DNA of 64,000 nt. It comes from Gemmiger sp. An50. Its GTDB lineage: Bacteria; Bacillota; Clostridia; Oscillospirales; Ruminococcaceae. A model generated the notes under the pieces. It did no database searches and was not told the DNA's origin. It saw only the letters and a list, made by a program, of their open reading frames with translations. Positions within the stretch are counted from its first letter, which is position 1, and each line of letters opens with the position of its first letter. The stretch lies in assembly GCF_002161595.1 (NCBI RefSeq), contig NZ_NFID01000017.1, forward strand, positions 36,699-100,698, read 5' to 3'. This document shows positions 40,351-47,837 of this stretch, one piece after another. A program made the translations under genes and the position numbers.

Positions 40351-41178
40351 TCAGCTGAGGAAATCCTCGTTCAGCTTCACGCCGAAGTCCCGGGCGATGG
40401 CGCGCAGGTTATCGTCCTCGATGGTCTGACGAATCAGACCGCCGCCCATGGACAGCACCTTCACATAGATCTCGGCACTCTTCTCGATGGTGTGAGCCAG
40501 GCCGAAGGTGGTGTCGTAGTCCGGGCCGGAGGCGAACAGGCCGTGCTGTGCCCAAACGGCGGCCTGGTAGCTTTTCATCTTCTCGCTGGTGGCCATGGCA
40601 ATGTCAGCACCGCCGGGAACCATCCAGGGGCAGACGCCCACGCCCTCGGGGAAGACCACGGGGCACTCAGTGGCGGACTGCCACAGAGCACGGCTGAAAT
40701 CCCGGTCGGTCAGGGGCAGGATGTAGGTCAGAGCGATCACGTTGGTGGCATGGCAGTGGTAGATGACACGGTTGGCGCCATCGGTAGCAGCCTTGCGCAC
40801 GCTGTGGTTCATGAAATGGCTGGGGAACTCACTGGTGGGCTTGGCACCCTCGGCCAGACCCCAAACGATGCGCCAGCTGTCGCCGGTTTCGTTGATCTCC
40901 ACGATGCCGATGCTGTGGATGGGATCGGGCTCCACGTTCCGGAAGTATTTGCCGGAACCGGTGGTGATAAAGTATTCACCGGCCAGGTTCTCGGCCTGAA
41001 CACCCATGTTCACCCACTCGCGGGGAGTCTCGTCAAAGAAGGGACGGCAGGCGGCCACGTCCTCCTCGGTCATGCGGTAGGTCAGGTTGCCGCCGTTGCG
41101 CTCGTGCCAGCCCTGCAGCCAGCCGTCGTTGCACATACGGATGAAGCCTTTTACACAGCTGATCTCATAAATCTCCAT
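40351..41178 (-). CDS. rhaD: Rhamnulose-1-phosphate aldolase
   Basis: It splits L-rhamnulose-1-phosphate into dihydroxyacetone phosphate and L-lactaldehyde. The 275-residue product is the longer RhaD branch of zinc class II aldolases: WHERNGGNLTYRM, FITTGSGKYFRN, the zinc site VIYHCHATNVIAL and WAQHGLFASG. It is the last gene of the rhaB/isomerase/rhaD operon, 45 bases after the isomerase stop. Confidence 0.94.
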   Translation of the reverse strand: MEIYEISCVKGFIRMCNDGWLQGWHERNGGNLTYRMTEEDVAACRPFFDETPREWVNMGVQAENLAGEYFITTGSGKYFRNVEPDPIHSIGIVEINETGDSWRIVWGLAEGAKPTSEFPSHFMNHSVRKAATDGANRVIYHCHATNVIALTYILPLTDRDFSRALWQSATECPVVFPEGVGVCPWMVPGGADIAMATSEKMKSYQAAVWAQHGLFASGPDYDTTFGLAHTIEKSAEIYVKVLSMGGGLIRQTIEDDNLRAIARDFGVKLNEDFLS

Positions 41179-41223
41179 TTGAACTCTTCCTTTCTTTTCT
41201 TAACACCGCTTTTGCGGGATGAC

Positions 41224-42648
41224 TCAACGGGTGATGACGTCCACAGACACATTGAAGATCTCGGCAACCTTCAGGATGGTGTCAATGTGGCGGCCGGAGG
41301 CGGCGGCCATGTGATGGGTGGGGCCGGCCTCGCTCCAGCGGTTCACGAACTCGCGGGCGCCGCAGGCAAAGCGGGTGCGCATGTTGGTGTCGCCGAAGGT
41401 GAAGATGGGGCCTTCCTCGTTCACGCCCTCAGCCACAACGAACTTGAAGTGGCCGTCCTTGTCCTGGGTGATGCCCAGGTAGGTCACGGGGCCCAGATGG
41501 GGGTAGAACTGGGTCAGGTAGCCGCCGCCGGTCTTGCCGTGGAAGACAGGAACGATCTTCATGGTGGGCTTCTTGGCGGAGATGTCCGCGTCGCCGGAGC
41601 CGGAATGGCCGATGATGCAGATGTCCTCGTCGAAGTCGATGGAATACATCTCGGACAGCTGGCCCTGGCCGGAAATGGTTTTCAGGATGGACATGGCCAT
41701 GGAGACCTTGATGTCGCCCTCAACAGCGCAGGCAACGCCCTGCTTGATGAGCATGGAGAAGGCGGGGATCAGCATGGAGTCCAGCACGCCAGCCTTGCCC
41801 TGAGCAAAGCCATCGTAGTGGGAGGCGATGAAGGCGATCTTCTCGTCCTTGACCCACTGCTCGAAGGCCACCACGTAGCGGGCCATCTCCCAGACCTTTT
41901 CCACGGTGCCGCCGCCCTCAATGTCGAAGGTGTCCAGAATCTCCTCGGCCTTGGCGCGGATGGCGGCCTCGTCGGTGATGTTGTCGGCAATGGCCCACAT
42001 CTTCTCCCAGTCGAACTGTTTGGTGTACAGCCACATCCGGTGGTAGAGATTGGTCTCGTCGATGTACAGGTCCATCATGCCGGGGTAGGGACGGCCGATC
42101 TGGGCCAGGTTGGTATCCCGGAAGCGGCGGCGCACCTGGGCAGCCTTGCACCAGTCGTTGATTTCAGCCTCAACAACCGGGTCGCCGCCCTCCACAACGC
42201 CGGTGATGACCGCATGGCGCTTGCCGGTGCGCTCTAGGTCGGCAACCATCTCGCCCACAGCGCCGCAGGCGTACAGCTCGCCCAGCCATTTGGCGGTGTC
42301 GGTGTTCTCGTAGTCGGGAGCGCGCAGCTTCTGCACGTTCACCAGCACCACAGGCACATCCAGATCCCGCACGGCGGGCAGCATGTTGTAGGAGGTGGCA
42401 TAGGTCAGCAGCTGCAGAATTACCAGATCCACATCGGCAGCGCGGAACTTGTCACCGGCCTCCTGGCTCAGCTCCTTGGTGGTGACGATGCCGCCGTCCA
42501 CCAGCTCCACCGTGTCGGGAATCATGGTTTTGAACTGCTCATACTGGGCCTGGAACTCGGGCACCAGGCTGGGGAACTGGGGCAGATAAGCACCCAGGGC
42601 GATGGCGAACACGCCAACGCGGGCTTTGGTTTCCACTAACATGCTCAT
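41224..42648 (-). CDS. L-fucose/L-arabinose isomerase family protein, probable L-rhamnose isomerase substitute
   Basis: This 474-residue protein matches the arabinose/fucose isomerase fold rather than classical RhaA: an N-terminal Rossmann-like region (VELVDGGIVTTKELSQEAGDKF, VDLVILQLLTYATSYNML) and a C-terminal isomerase domain (CIIGHSGSGDADISAKKP, PTHHMAAASGRH). It sits between rhaB and rhaD, overlapping rhaB by 4 bases. Since a rhamnose catabolic set needs an isomerase and no rhaA is present, I infer it converts L-rhamnose to L-rhamnulose. The family assignment is firm; the substrate is inferred from context. Confidence 0.8.
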   Translation of the reverse strand: MSMLVETKARVGVFAIALGAYLPQFPSLVPEFQAQYEQFKTMIPDTVELVDGGIVTTKELSQEAGDKFRAADVDLVILQLLTYATSYNMLPAVRDLDVPVVLVNVQKLRAPDYENTDTAKWLGELYACGAVGEMVADLERTGKRHAVITGVVEGGDPVVEAEINDWCKAAQVRRRFRDTNLAQIGRPYPGMMDLYIDETNLYHRMWLYTKQFDWEKMWAIADNITDEAAIRAKAEEILDTFDIEGGGTVEKVWEMARYVVAFEQWVKDEKIAFIASHYDGFAQGKAGVLDSMLIPAFSMLIKQGVACAVEGDIKVSMAMSILKTISGQGQLSEMYSIDFDEDICIIGHSGSGDADISAKKPTMKIVPVFHGKTGGGYLTQFYPHLGPVTYLGITQDKDGHFKFVVAEGVNEEGPIFTFGDTNMRTRFACGAREFVNRWSEAGPTHHMAAASGRHIDTILKVAEIFNVSVDVITR

Positions 42649-44114
42649 TGGGGAAGAACCTCCTTGATATCGAAACTTTCACGGATGCAACTGCGGGCCG
42701 CGGCCAGATCGGCGAAGTCACCGCCGCGGATTATCTGAATGACCAGGTTGCCGATGGCGGTGCCCTCCACGGGACCGGCCCACACCGGCAGACCGGTTAC
42801 AGCAGCGGTCATGCGATTCAGGTAATTGTCCTGGCAGCCGCCGCCCACGATGTGGATGGTGGTGTATTCCTTTCCGGTCAGACGGGAAAGTCCGGCAATG
42901 GCGTTTTTGTAGCACAGCGTCAGGCTGCGGTAGACGCACTGCATCAGCTGGCCCACGGTGGCGGGAACCGGCTGACCGCTGCGCTCGCAGGCCTTCTGCA
43001 CGGCGGCGATCATGCTGTCCGGTGCCAGGAAGGCGTCGTCGTTGGCATCCACGATGCTGGCGAAATCCGCCGCGCCCTCTGCGCTGGCAATCAGGTCAGG
43101 GAAGGTCCACTGGCGCTCCCCGGCGGCAACGTCCAGCGTCCACTCGGCCCTGGTCTTGCCCTCCACATAGTCCACGCCGTTCAGCTCCCGGCGGATGGAC
43201 TGGATCATCCACAGACCCATGATGTTTTTCAGGTAGCGGTACCGATACCAGGCGCCGCCTTCGTTGGTGAAGTTCTGCAGGCGGCTGGCCTCATTGGTGA
43301 TGGGCTCGGGGTTTTCCACGCCGAGCAGGCTCCAGGTGCCGCTGGACAGGTAAACCGCATTGTCATCCTCGGCGGGCACTGCCAGGAATGCGGAGCCGGT
43401 GTCGTGGGTGGCAGGAAGCACCACGGTGGTCTGGAAGCCGACAGCCTCGGCAATATCCGGCCGCAGCGGGCCCACCGTTTCGCCCGGCATGGAAAGTGCG
43501 CGGAACAGATGACCGGGCAGACCGAGCCGCTCCAGCAGCTCACGATCCCATTCCTTTGAGGCGGCATTGACCAGGCCGGTGCTGGTGGCATTGGTGTACT
43601 CCTGCTTTTGTACACCGGTCAGCAGGTAGTTGAAGTAGTCGGGGATCATCAGCAGACTCTGCGCGGCCTGCAGCTGCTCGGGATGCTCCTGCTGCAGGGC
43701 CACAAGCTGATAGATGGTGTTGAAGTTCTGCTTCTGGATTCCGGTGTGGGCATACAGCTCTCCGGCGGGGATCTTTGCCTCCACCAAGCGGTCCATACCG
43801 TCGGTGCGGTTGTCCCGATAAGCGACCGCGTCGCTGATACGATCGCCGCTTTCGCCCAGCAGCACAAAATCCACCGCCCAGGTGTCGATGCCCACGGAAG
43901 CGGGGATTTTGCCCAGCGTCTTGCAGACCTTCAGGCCGTCCAGAATGCCCTGCCAAAGGTGCTGAACATCCCAGCAGTCGTGACCGTTACAGCGGACCTG
44001 GCGGTTTTCAAAGCGGTGAATCTCCTCCAGGAGCATCCGCCCGTTTTCCACATGTCCCAGAATGTGGCGGCCGCTGGATGCGCCGATATCGATGGCCAGA
44101 TAATAGGGTCCCAT
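42645..44114 (-). CDS. rhaB: Rhamnulokinase
   Basis: It phosphorylates L-rhamnulose with ATP. The 489-residue FGGY kinase has LAIDIGASSGRHIL, SVGIDTWAVDFVLLGESG, LSSGTWSLLGVENPE and IVGGGCQDNYLNRMTAAVTGLPV. It is the first gene of the operon. The stop overlaps the isomerase start (ATGA), so the two are coupled. It is divergent from an AraC-type regulator. Confidence 0.94.
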   Translation of the reverse strand: MGPYYLAIDIGASSGRHILGHVENGRMLLEEIHRFENRQVRCNGHDCWDVQHLWQGILDGLKVCKTLGKIPASVGIDTWAVDFVLLGESGDRISDAVAYRDNRTDGMDRLVEAKIPAGELYAHTGIQKQNFNTIYQLVALQQEHPEQLQAAQSLLMIPDYFNYLLTGVQKQEYTNATSTGLVNAASKEWDRELLERLGLPGHLFRALSMPGETVGPLRPDIAEAVGFQTTVVLPATHDTGSAFLAVPAEDDNAVYLSSGTWSLLGVENPEPITNEASRLQNFTNEGGAWYRYRYLKNIMGLWMIQSIRRELNGVDYVEGKTRAEWTLDVAAGERQWTFPDLIASAEGAADFASIVDANDDAFLAPDSMIAAVQKACERSGQPVPATVGQLMQCVYRSLTLCYKNAIAGLSRLTGKEYTTIHIVGGGCQDNYLNRMTAAVTGLPVWAGPVEGTAIGNLVIQIIRGGDFADLAAARSCIRESFDIKEVLPQ

Positions 44115-44146
44115 GGAAAGTCTCCTTTCTGTGTTTCTTTGCTTTT

Positions 44147-44235
44147 ATTCTATTCGCTCCACCAGAAGGAAAAAAGGACCGCTTTTGAATAAAACAGGGA
44201 CCTTATTTGCAGCTTTCGACCGATTGTGCTATGCT
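44147..44235. promoter_or_regulatory. Divergent promoter region of rhamnose operon and regulator
   Basis: Plus strand: TTGCAG (44207-44212), 17 bases, TATGCT (44230-44235), an extended -10 promoter for the AraC-type gene. Minus strand: a TAGAAT -10 (44152-44147) for rhaB with no good -35, as expected for an activator-dependent promoter. Confidence 0.55.
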
Positions 44236-44258
44236 AAAGAAAAAGAGGAGGGACCGCC

Positions 44259-45230
44259 ATGGACGAGCGCCTTTTGCGCCGGTTGAAGGAAATTACCGAG
44301 GAGGAGCGGGCCATTCTGGCCGGGCAGCAGGGCATCCAGCGGGAGCGCTACACTTCGGGCCGGGATTTTGTAGTGGACAGTGAGAAGATGCTGGAAAAGG
44401 GCAAGCTGATCGAGATTCGCCCGCACACCCGGTTTGTGCACTTTCCCCGCCACCGGCACAATTATGTGGAAGTGCTGTACATGTGCAGCGGCTCCACCAC
44501 GCACATCCTGAACGGCACCCGGCGGATGGTGCTTCACACCGGCGATCTGTTGTTCCTGAATCAGGCAGTTTATCACGAGATTCTGCCTGCCTCCGAGGAG
44601 GATGTGGGGGTGAACTTCATCATCCTGCCCCAGTTTTTTGACCGGAGCTTCCGGATGCTGGAGCAGGAAAACGTGTTGCGGGATTTTCTGGTTTCCACCC
44701 TGTCCGAGACCTCTACCTTTGCGGGCTGGCTGCACATTGCGGCGGGGGATATCCTGCCGGTGGAGAATCTTTTGGAAAATATGATCTGGACTCTGCTGGA
44801 GAAAAAGCCCGGGGCGAACCTGCTGAATCAGACCACCATGGGGCTGCTGCTCCAGAATTTGACGCTGTTTGCGGAAAACATCAACCGCACCCTGCCGGAG
44901 AGCCGGGATGAAAACGCGGTGTTTTCCACCCTGCAATACATCGAGACCTCCTACCGGGACGGCACGCTGGAGGAGATTGCGGCCCGCCTTCACATGCCGG
45001 ACTATGCCCTGAGCCGGTTGCTGAAGCATCACACCGGCGCAAATTTCAAGCAGCTGCTGCAGCAGCGCAAGCTGCAGCAGGCGGCCTATCTGCTGTCCAA
45101 CACCGGCATGTCCACCGATGCGGTGATGGCGGCGGTGGGGTATGAAAACAGCAGCTATTTCTACCGGAAATTCCGGGAAAAATACGCCTGCTCCCCGGCA
45201 CAGTTCCGTGACCGGCCACCCCAGGCGTAA
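44259..45230 (+). CDS. AraC-family regulator with cupin sensor (RhaR/RhaS-like)
   Basis: The 323-residue protein has an N-terminal cupin-like sugar-sensing domain (~70-150, HFPRHRHNYVEVLYMCSG) and a C-terminal AraC helix-turn-helix pair (~225-318, TLEEIAARLHMPDYALSRLL and SSYFYRKFREKYACSPAQFR). The start follows AGAGGAGGG. Divergent placement from rhaB-isomerase-rhaD suggests it senses L-rhamnose and activates that operon. It is not part of a two-component system. Confidence 0.9.
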   Translation: MDERLLRRLKEITEEERAILAGQQGIQRERYTSGRDFVVDSEKMLEKGKLIEIRPHTRFVHFPRHRHNYVEVLYMCSGSTTHILNGTRRMVLHTGDLLFLNQAVYHEILPASEEDVGVNFIILPQFFDRSFRMLEQENVLRDFLVSTLSETSTFAGWLHIAAGDILPVENLLENMIWTLLEKKPGANLLNQTTMGLLLQNLTLFAENINRTLPESRDENAVFSTLQYIETSYRDGTLEEIAARLHMPDYALSRLLKHHTGANFKQLLQQRKLQQAAYLLSNTGMSTDAVMAAVGYENSSYFYRKFREKYACSPAQFRDRPPQA

Positions 45231-45237
45231 AAAGTGC

Positions 45238-45290
45238 ATGAGCCTCGCTTTTTCCACAATTTTGCTGGAAAAGAGGGGCTCATTGTATTG
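45238..45290 (+). terminator. Hairpin after the AraC-type regulator
   Basis: ATGAGCC/GGCTCAT outer stem and TTTTCCA/TGGAAAA inner stem with imperfect bases between. It is a probable terminator with a short T-poor tail. Confidence 0.55.
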
Positions 45291-45325
45291 AGTGTGAAAA
45301 TTTTTACACAATATAAAGCGGAAAT

Positions 45326-45372
45326 TTTGCAAATCAGACAATCTTGCAAATCCTGAAAATTTTGGCTATGAT
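45326..45372 (+). promoter_or_regulatory. Promoter of LytTR two-component operon with direct repeats
   Basis: TTGCAA (45344-45349), 17 bases, TATGAT (45367-45372). TTGCAAATC occurs twice, 17 bases apart, the second copy overlapping the -35. Similar TTTGCACAAT/TTTGCAAACT repeats lie upstream of the GH78 gene (about 47558-47585), which could make them LytTR binding sites. Confidence 0.45.
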
Positions 45373-45410
45373 AAAAAACGGCATAACACGGAAAGAAAGG
45401 ATGGCACAAG

Positions 45411-46121
45411 GTGGTACGAATTGCACTAGTGGAAGACGATCTGCAATACCGCACACAGCTCCATGATTACATCATGCAATACGCCTCGCGCACAGGGGAA
45501 CCAATCAGCGTGACGGAATTTTCGGACGGCGATGAAATTGCGCTGCATTACAAGGCGGACTACGACATCATCCTGATGGACATCGAAATGACGTTCATGG
45601 ATGGAATGACTGCCGCGGAGGAGATCCGGCAAAAGGATCGGGACGTGGTGATTATCTTCATCACGAACTCCCCGCAATATGCCATTAAGGGCTATGCGGT
45701 GGACGCATTGGACTATGTTTTAAAGCCGGTGAGCTATTTTGCTTTTTCCCAGCGTCTTGAGCGCGCGCTTTCCCGCATGCGCCGCCGGGAGGAAAAATAT
45801 ATCACGGTTACCACCCGCGACGGAACGCACCGGGTTGCGTTCTCCCGTTTGTACTATGTGGAGTCCAGCGGTCACAACCTGCTGTACCACACGGCGGAGG
45901 GCGTTCTTCAGACCACCGGCTCCATGCGTGAGGCCGAAAGCCAGTTCGCCGGTGAACACTTCGCCCGCTGTAATCAATGCTATCTGGTCAACCTGCAGCA
46001 CACGGAAGCGGTGGTGGAGGATGAGGTCATTGTTCATGGCGAACGGCTTCGCTTCAGCCGTTCCCGCAAAAAGGCCTTTTTGAGCGCGCTGAATGCTTAT
46101 TTTGCGGGGGAAGGCAAATGA
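45411..46121 (+). CDS. LytTR-family response regulator
   Basis: This 236-residue regulator has a receiver domain (VRIALVEDD, phosphoacceptor Asp57 in IILMDIEMTFMDG, Lys in DYVLKPV) and a C-terminal LytTR DNA-binding domain (EKYITVTTRDGTHRVAFSRLYYVES, then FARCNQCYLVNLQHTEAV). It starts at GTG with AAAGGA upstream. It overlaps the kinase start by 4 bases. Of the AgrA type, but no signal-peptide genes are adjacent. Confidence 0.93.
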   Translation: MVRIALVEDDLQYRTQLHDYIMQYASRTGEPISVTEFSDGDEIALHYKADYDIILMDIEMTFMDGMTAAEEIRQKDRDVVIIFITNSPQYAIKGYAVDALDYVLKPVSYFAFSQRLERALSRMRRREEKYITVTTRDGTHRVAFSRLYYVESSGHNLLYHTAEGVLQTTGSMREAESQFAGEHFARCNQCYLVNLQHTEAVVEDEVIVHGERLRFSRSRKKAFLSALNAYFAGEGK

Positions 46122-47452
46122 GCTGGACGAATGAAATACTCTCCCAGGATATTCCCCGTATCTGTACCGCCTTGGCCGACTGGCTTGCCTGTATGGTCTA
46201 TCTGGCTCATATGCGGCATCGCCTTTCCGGTGTGCGGTTCTGGCTGGCCAGCGCTGCCGGTCTGGCGGTCATATCGACCTACATGGTGCTTACCGATGGC
46301 TTTGACGGCGCGCTTTTCAACCTGTTTTATGCGGGTTCGGCAGTACTGATGATTCTGTTCTTTCTGGCTCTGTGCCGGGAATCCTTCTGGAAGCTGGTCT
46401 ATTATTGCGCCCGTGCGTTTTTGTGCGCGGGATTTGCCAGCTCACTGATGTGGCAGCTGTATATCTGGTCCGCATTTGCATACCCCGGGATGCGCAGTAT
46501 CCCTGCGATGATTCTGTTCTGGGCACTGCTTTACGCCTTGACCTTCGGCCTTGTGTGGCGGCTGGAGATGCACGGCCAGCAGGATAACGGTCTGGACCCG
46601 GGGGCACGGGTGAGCCTGACGGTGGCATTTATGACATTCGTGTTCTATGTGCTCAGCAGCATCAGCTATGCACCCTTCGACACCCCATTTGGAGGGGGCA
46701 ACCGGATGGATGTGTATAATTTTAGAACCTTGATTTACTTTTCCGGCATGGCGCTGCTGTATGGTTACCACCGGCAGCTGTGGGACCTGCAGGAAAAGCG
46801 GGAGATGGACGCCCTGCAGGATCTTTTGCATCTGCAATATGAGACCTACAAGCGCAGCCAGGAAAGCATCGATCTGGTCAACCGGAAATACCATGACCTG
46901 AAGCACCAGATTGCTTTGCTGCGCAGTCAGGGCAACGAGGGGCGCAACAGTGTGCTGGATCAGATGGAAAGTGAAATCCAGTCCTATGAGGCGCTGAACA
47001 TCACCGGAAACAAGGTGCTGGACACCGTGCTCACCAGTAAAAGCCTGCATTGTCAGTCCCAGGGCATCCAGATGACCTGTGTGGCGGACGGAGCTGCTCT
47101 GAATTTTATGAGCGCCATGGACATCAGTTCGCTGTTCGGCAATGCACTGGACAATGCCATTGAGAGCGTCAGCAAGATCAGTAGCCCGGAAAAGCGGCTT
47201 ATCCATGTGGTAATCTCTCAGAAAAAGAGCTTCCTGTGCATCAAGATCGAAAACTGCTACGAAGGGCAGCTGCATTTTTCCGGCGGAAGGCCGCAAACCA
47301 CCAAGCGCAACACCCGGTATCATGGTTTTGGCCTGAAAAGCATTGAGGCCACTGCCGCAAAATACGGCGGTACCGTTCACATAAACGCAGAAAACGGATG
47401 GTTCGAGCTGCAGGTGATGATCCCCCTGACCGGCAAAACCGGAAACTCCTGA
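46118..47452 (+). CDS. GHKL-type sensor histidine kinase (AgrC-like)
   Basis: This 444-residue kinase has about six N-terminal membrane segments (to ~220), a coiled linker, the His box (YHDLKHQIALLRSQ) and a GHKL ATPase domain (FGNALDNAIESVSK, HGFGLKSIEATAAKYGG). It is coupled to the LytTR regulator. Such kinases usually sense peptides. Here neither AgrB nor AgrD is visible, and the next genes are rhamnosidase and a sugar symporter, so the signal is unknown. Confidence 0.92.
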   Translation: MSWTNEILSQDIPRICTALADWLACMVYLAHMRHRLSGVRFWLASAAGLAVISTYMVLTDGFDGALFNLFYAGSAVLMILFFLALCRESFWKLVYYCARAFLCAGFASSLMWQLYIWSAFAYPGMRSIPAMILFWALLYALTFGLVWRLEMHGQQDNGLDPGARVSLTVAFMTFVFYVLSSISYAPFDTPFGGGNRMDVYNFRTLIYFSGMALLYGYHRQLWDLQEKREMDALQDLLHLQYETYKRSQESIDLVNRKYHDLKHQIALLRSQGNEGRNSVLDQMESEIQSYEALNITGNKVLDTVLTSKSLHCQSQGIQMTCVADGAALNFMSAMDISSLFGNALDNAIESVSKISSPEKRLIHVVISQKKSFLCIKIENCYEGQLHFSGGRPQTTKRNTRYHGFGLKSIEATAAKYGGTVHINAENGWFELQVMIPLTGKTGNS

Positions 47453-47479
47453 TTTTCGAACATTCCATACAGCAGCATT

Positions 47480-47511
47480 TGCGCGTGGCTTCGGCCACGC
47501 GCATTTTCTTT
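47480..47511 (+). terminator. Terminator of LytTR two-component operon
   Basis: TGCGCGTGGC-TTCG-GCCACGCGCA with TTTTCTTTGCC tail. Confidence 0.9.
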
Positions 47512-47837
47512 GCCTTTTGTGCGACTCTCACAAACAATCTTTACATTGTGCGGGAAATTTGCACAATTCAATTTGCAAACTTTGCGTAAAATCGCGCCAA
47601 TTTTGAAAAAAACGCGCATGAAAACCGCTTTTGCGGTAAAGTATCTATCGTCAACGGAAGAACACCTGCTGATCGCACCGCTCCGCCTGCTGCGCATAGA
47701 CTGCGGCGGGCACGAAGGCTTTCTGCGGACGAAAGCCCAGACGAACCGCCCGGCGGAGCCTCGGACTCCCAGATGCAAGGACGGGCACTTGTGCATCAGC
47801 TTTTGTGTGTTTCCCTAAATGGAGGAGGTAAAACGCT
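47512..47837 (+). promoter_or_regulatory. Promoter and ~240-nt leader of the GH78 gene
   Basis: A TAAAAT -10 box (about 47587-47592) lacks a good -35 but is preceded by TTTGCA-type repeats, so it looks activator-dependent. The leader can form small hairpins (ACCGC-TTTT-GCGGT near 47625; GGCTTTC/GAAAGCC near 47720-47745). A 66-codon ATG frame at 47621-47818 has no ribosome-binding site and is not called. No known riboswitch is recognised. Confidence 0.35.

Noticed and set aside
45231..45250. AAAAAGTGCAT after the AraC-type gene as another copy of the fucose-regulon element
   Set aside because: Only a partial match, located in a terminator stem and without a correctly spaced -10 box.
45231..47452. 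An agr-type quorum-sensing locus
   Set aside because: Only kinase and regulator are present. No AgrB-like protease or AgrD-like peptide frame was found on either side.
47621..47818. 66-codon frame in the GH78 leader
   Set aside because: No ribosome-binding site and no recognisable product. It lies in a region of hairpins and is more likely untranslated leader.
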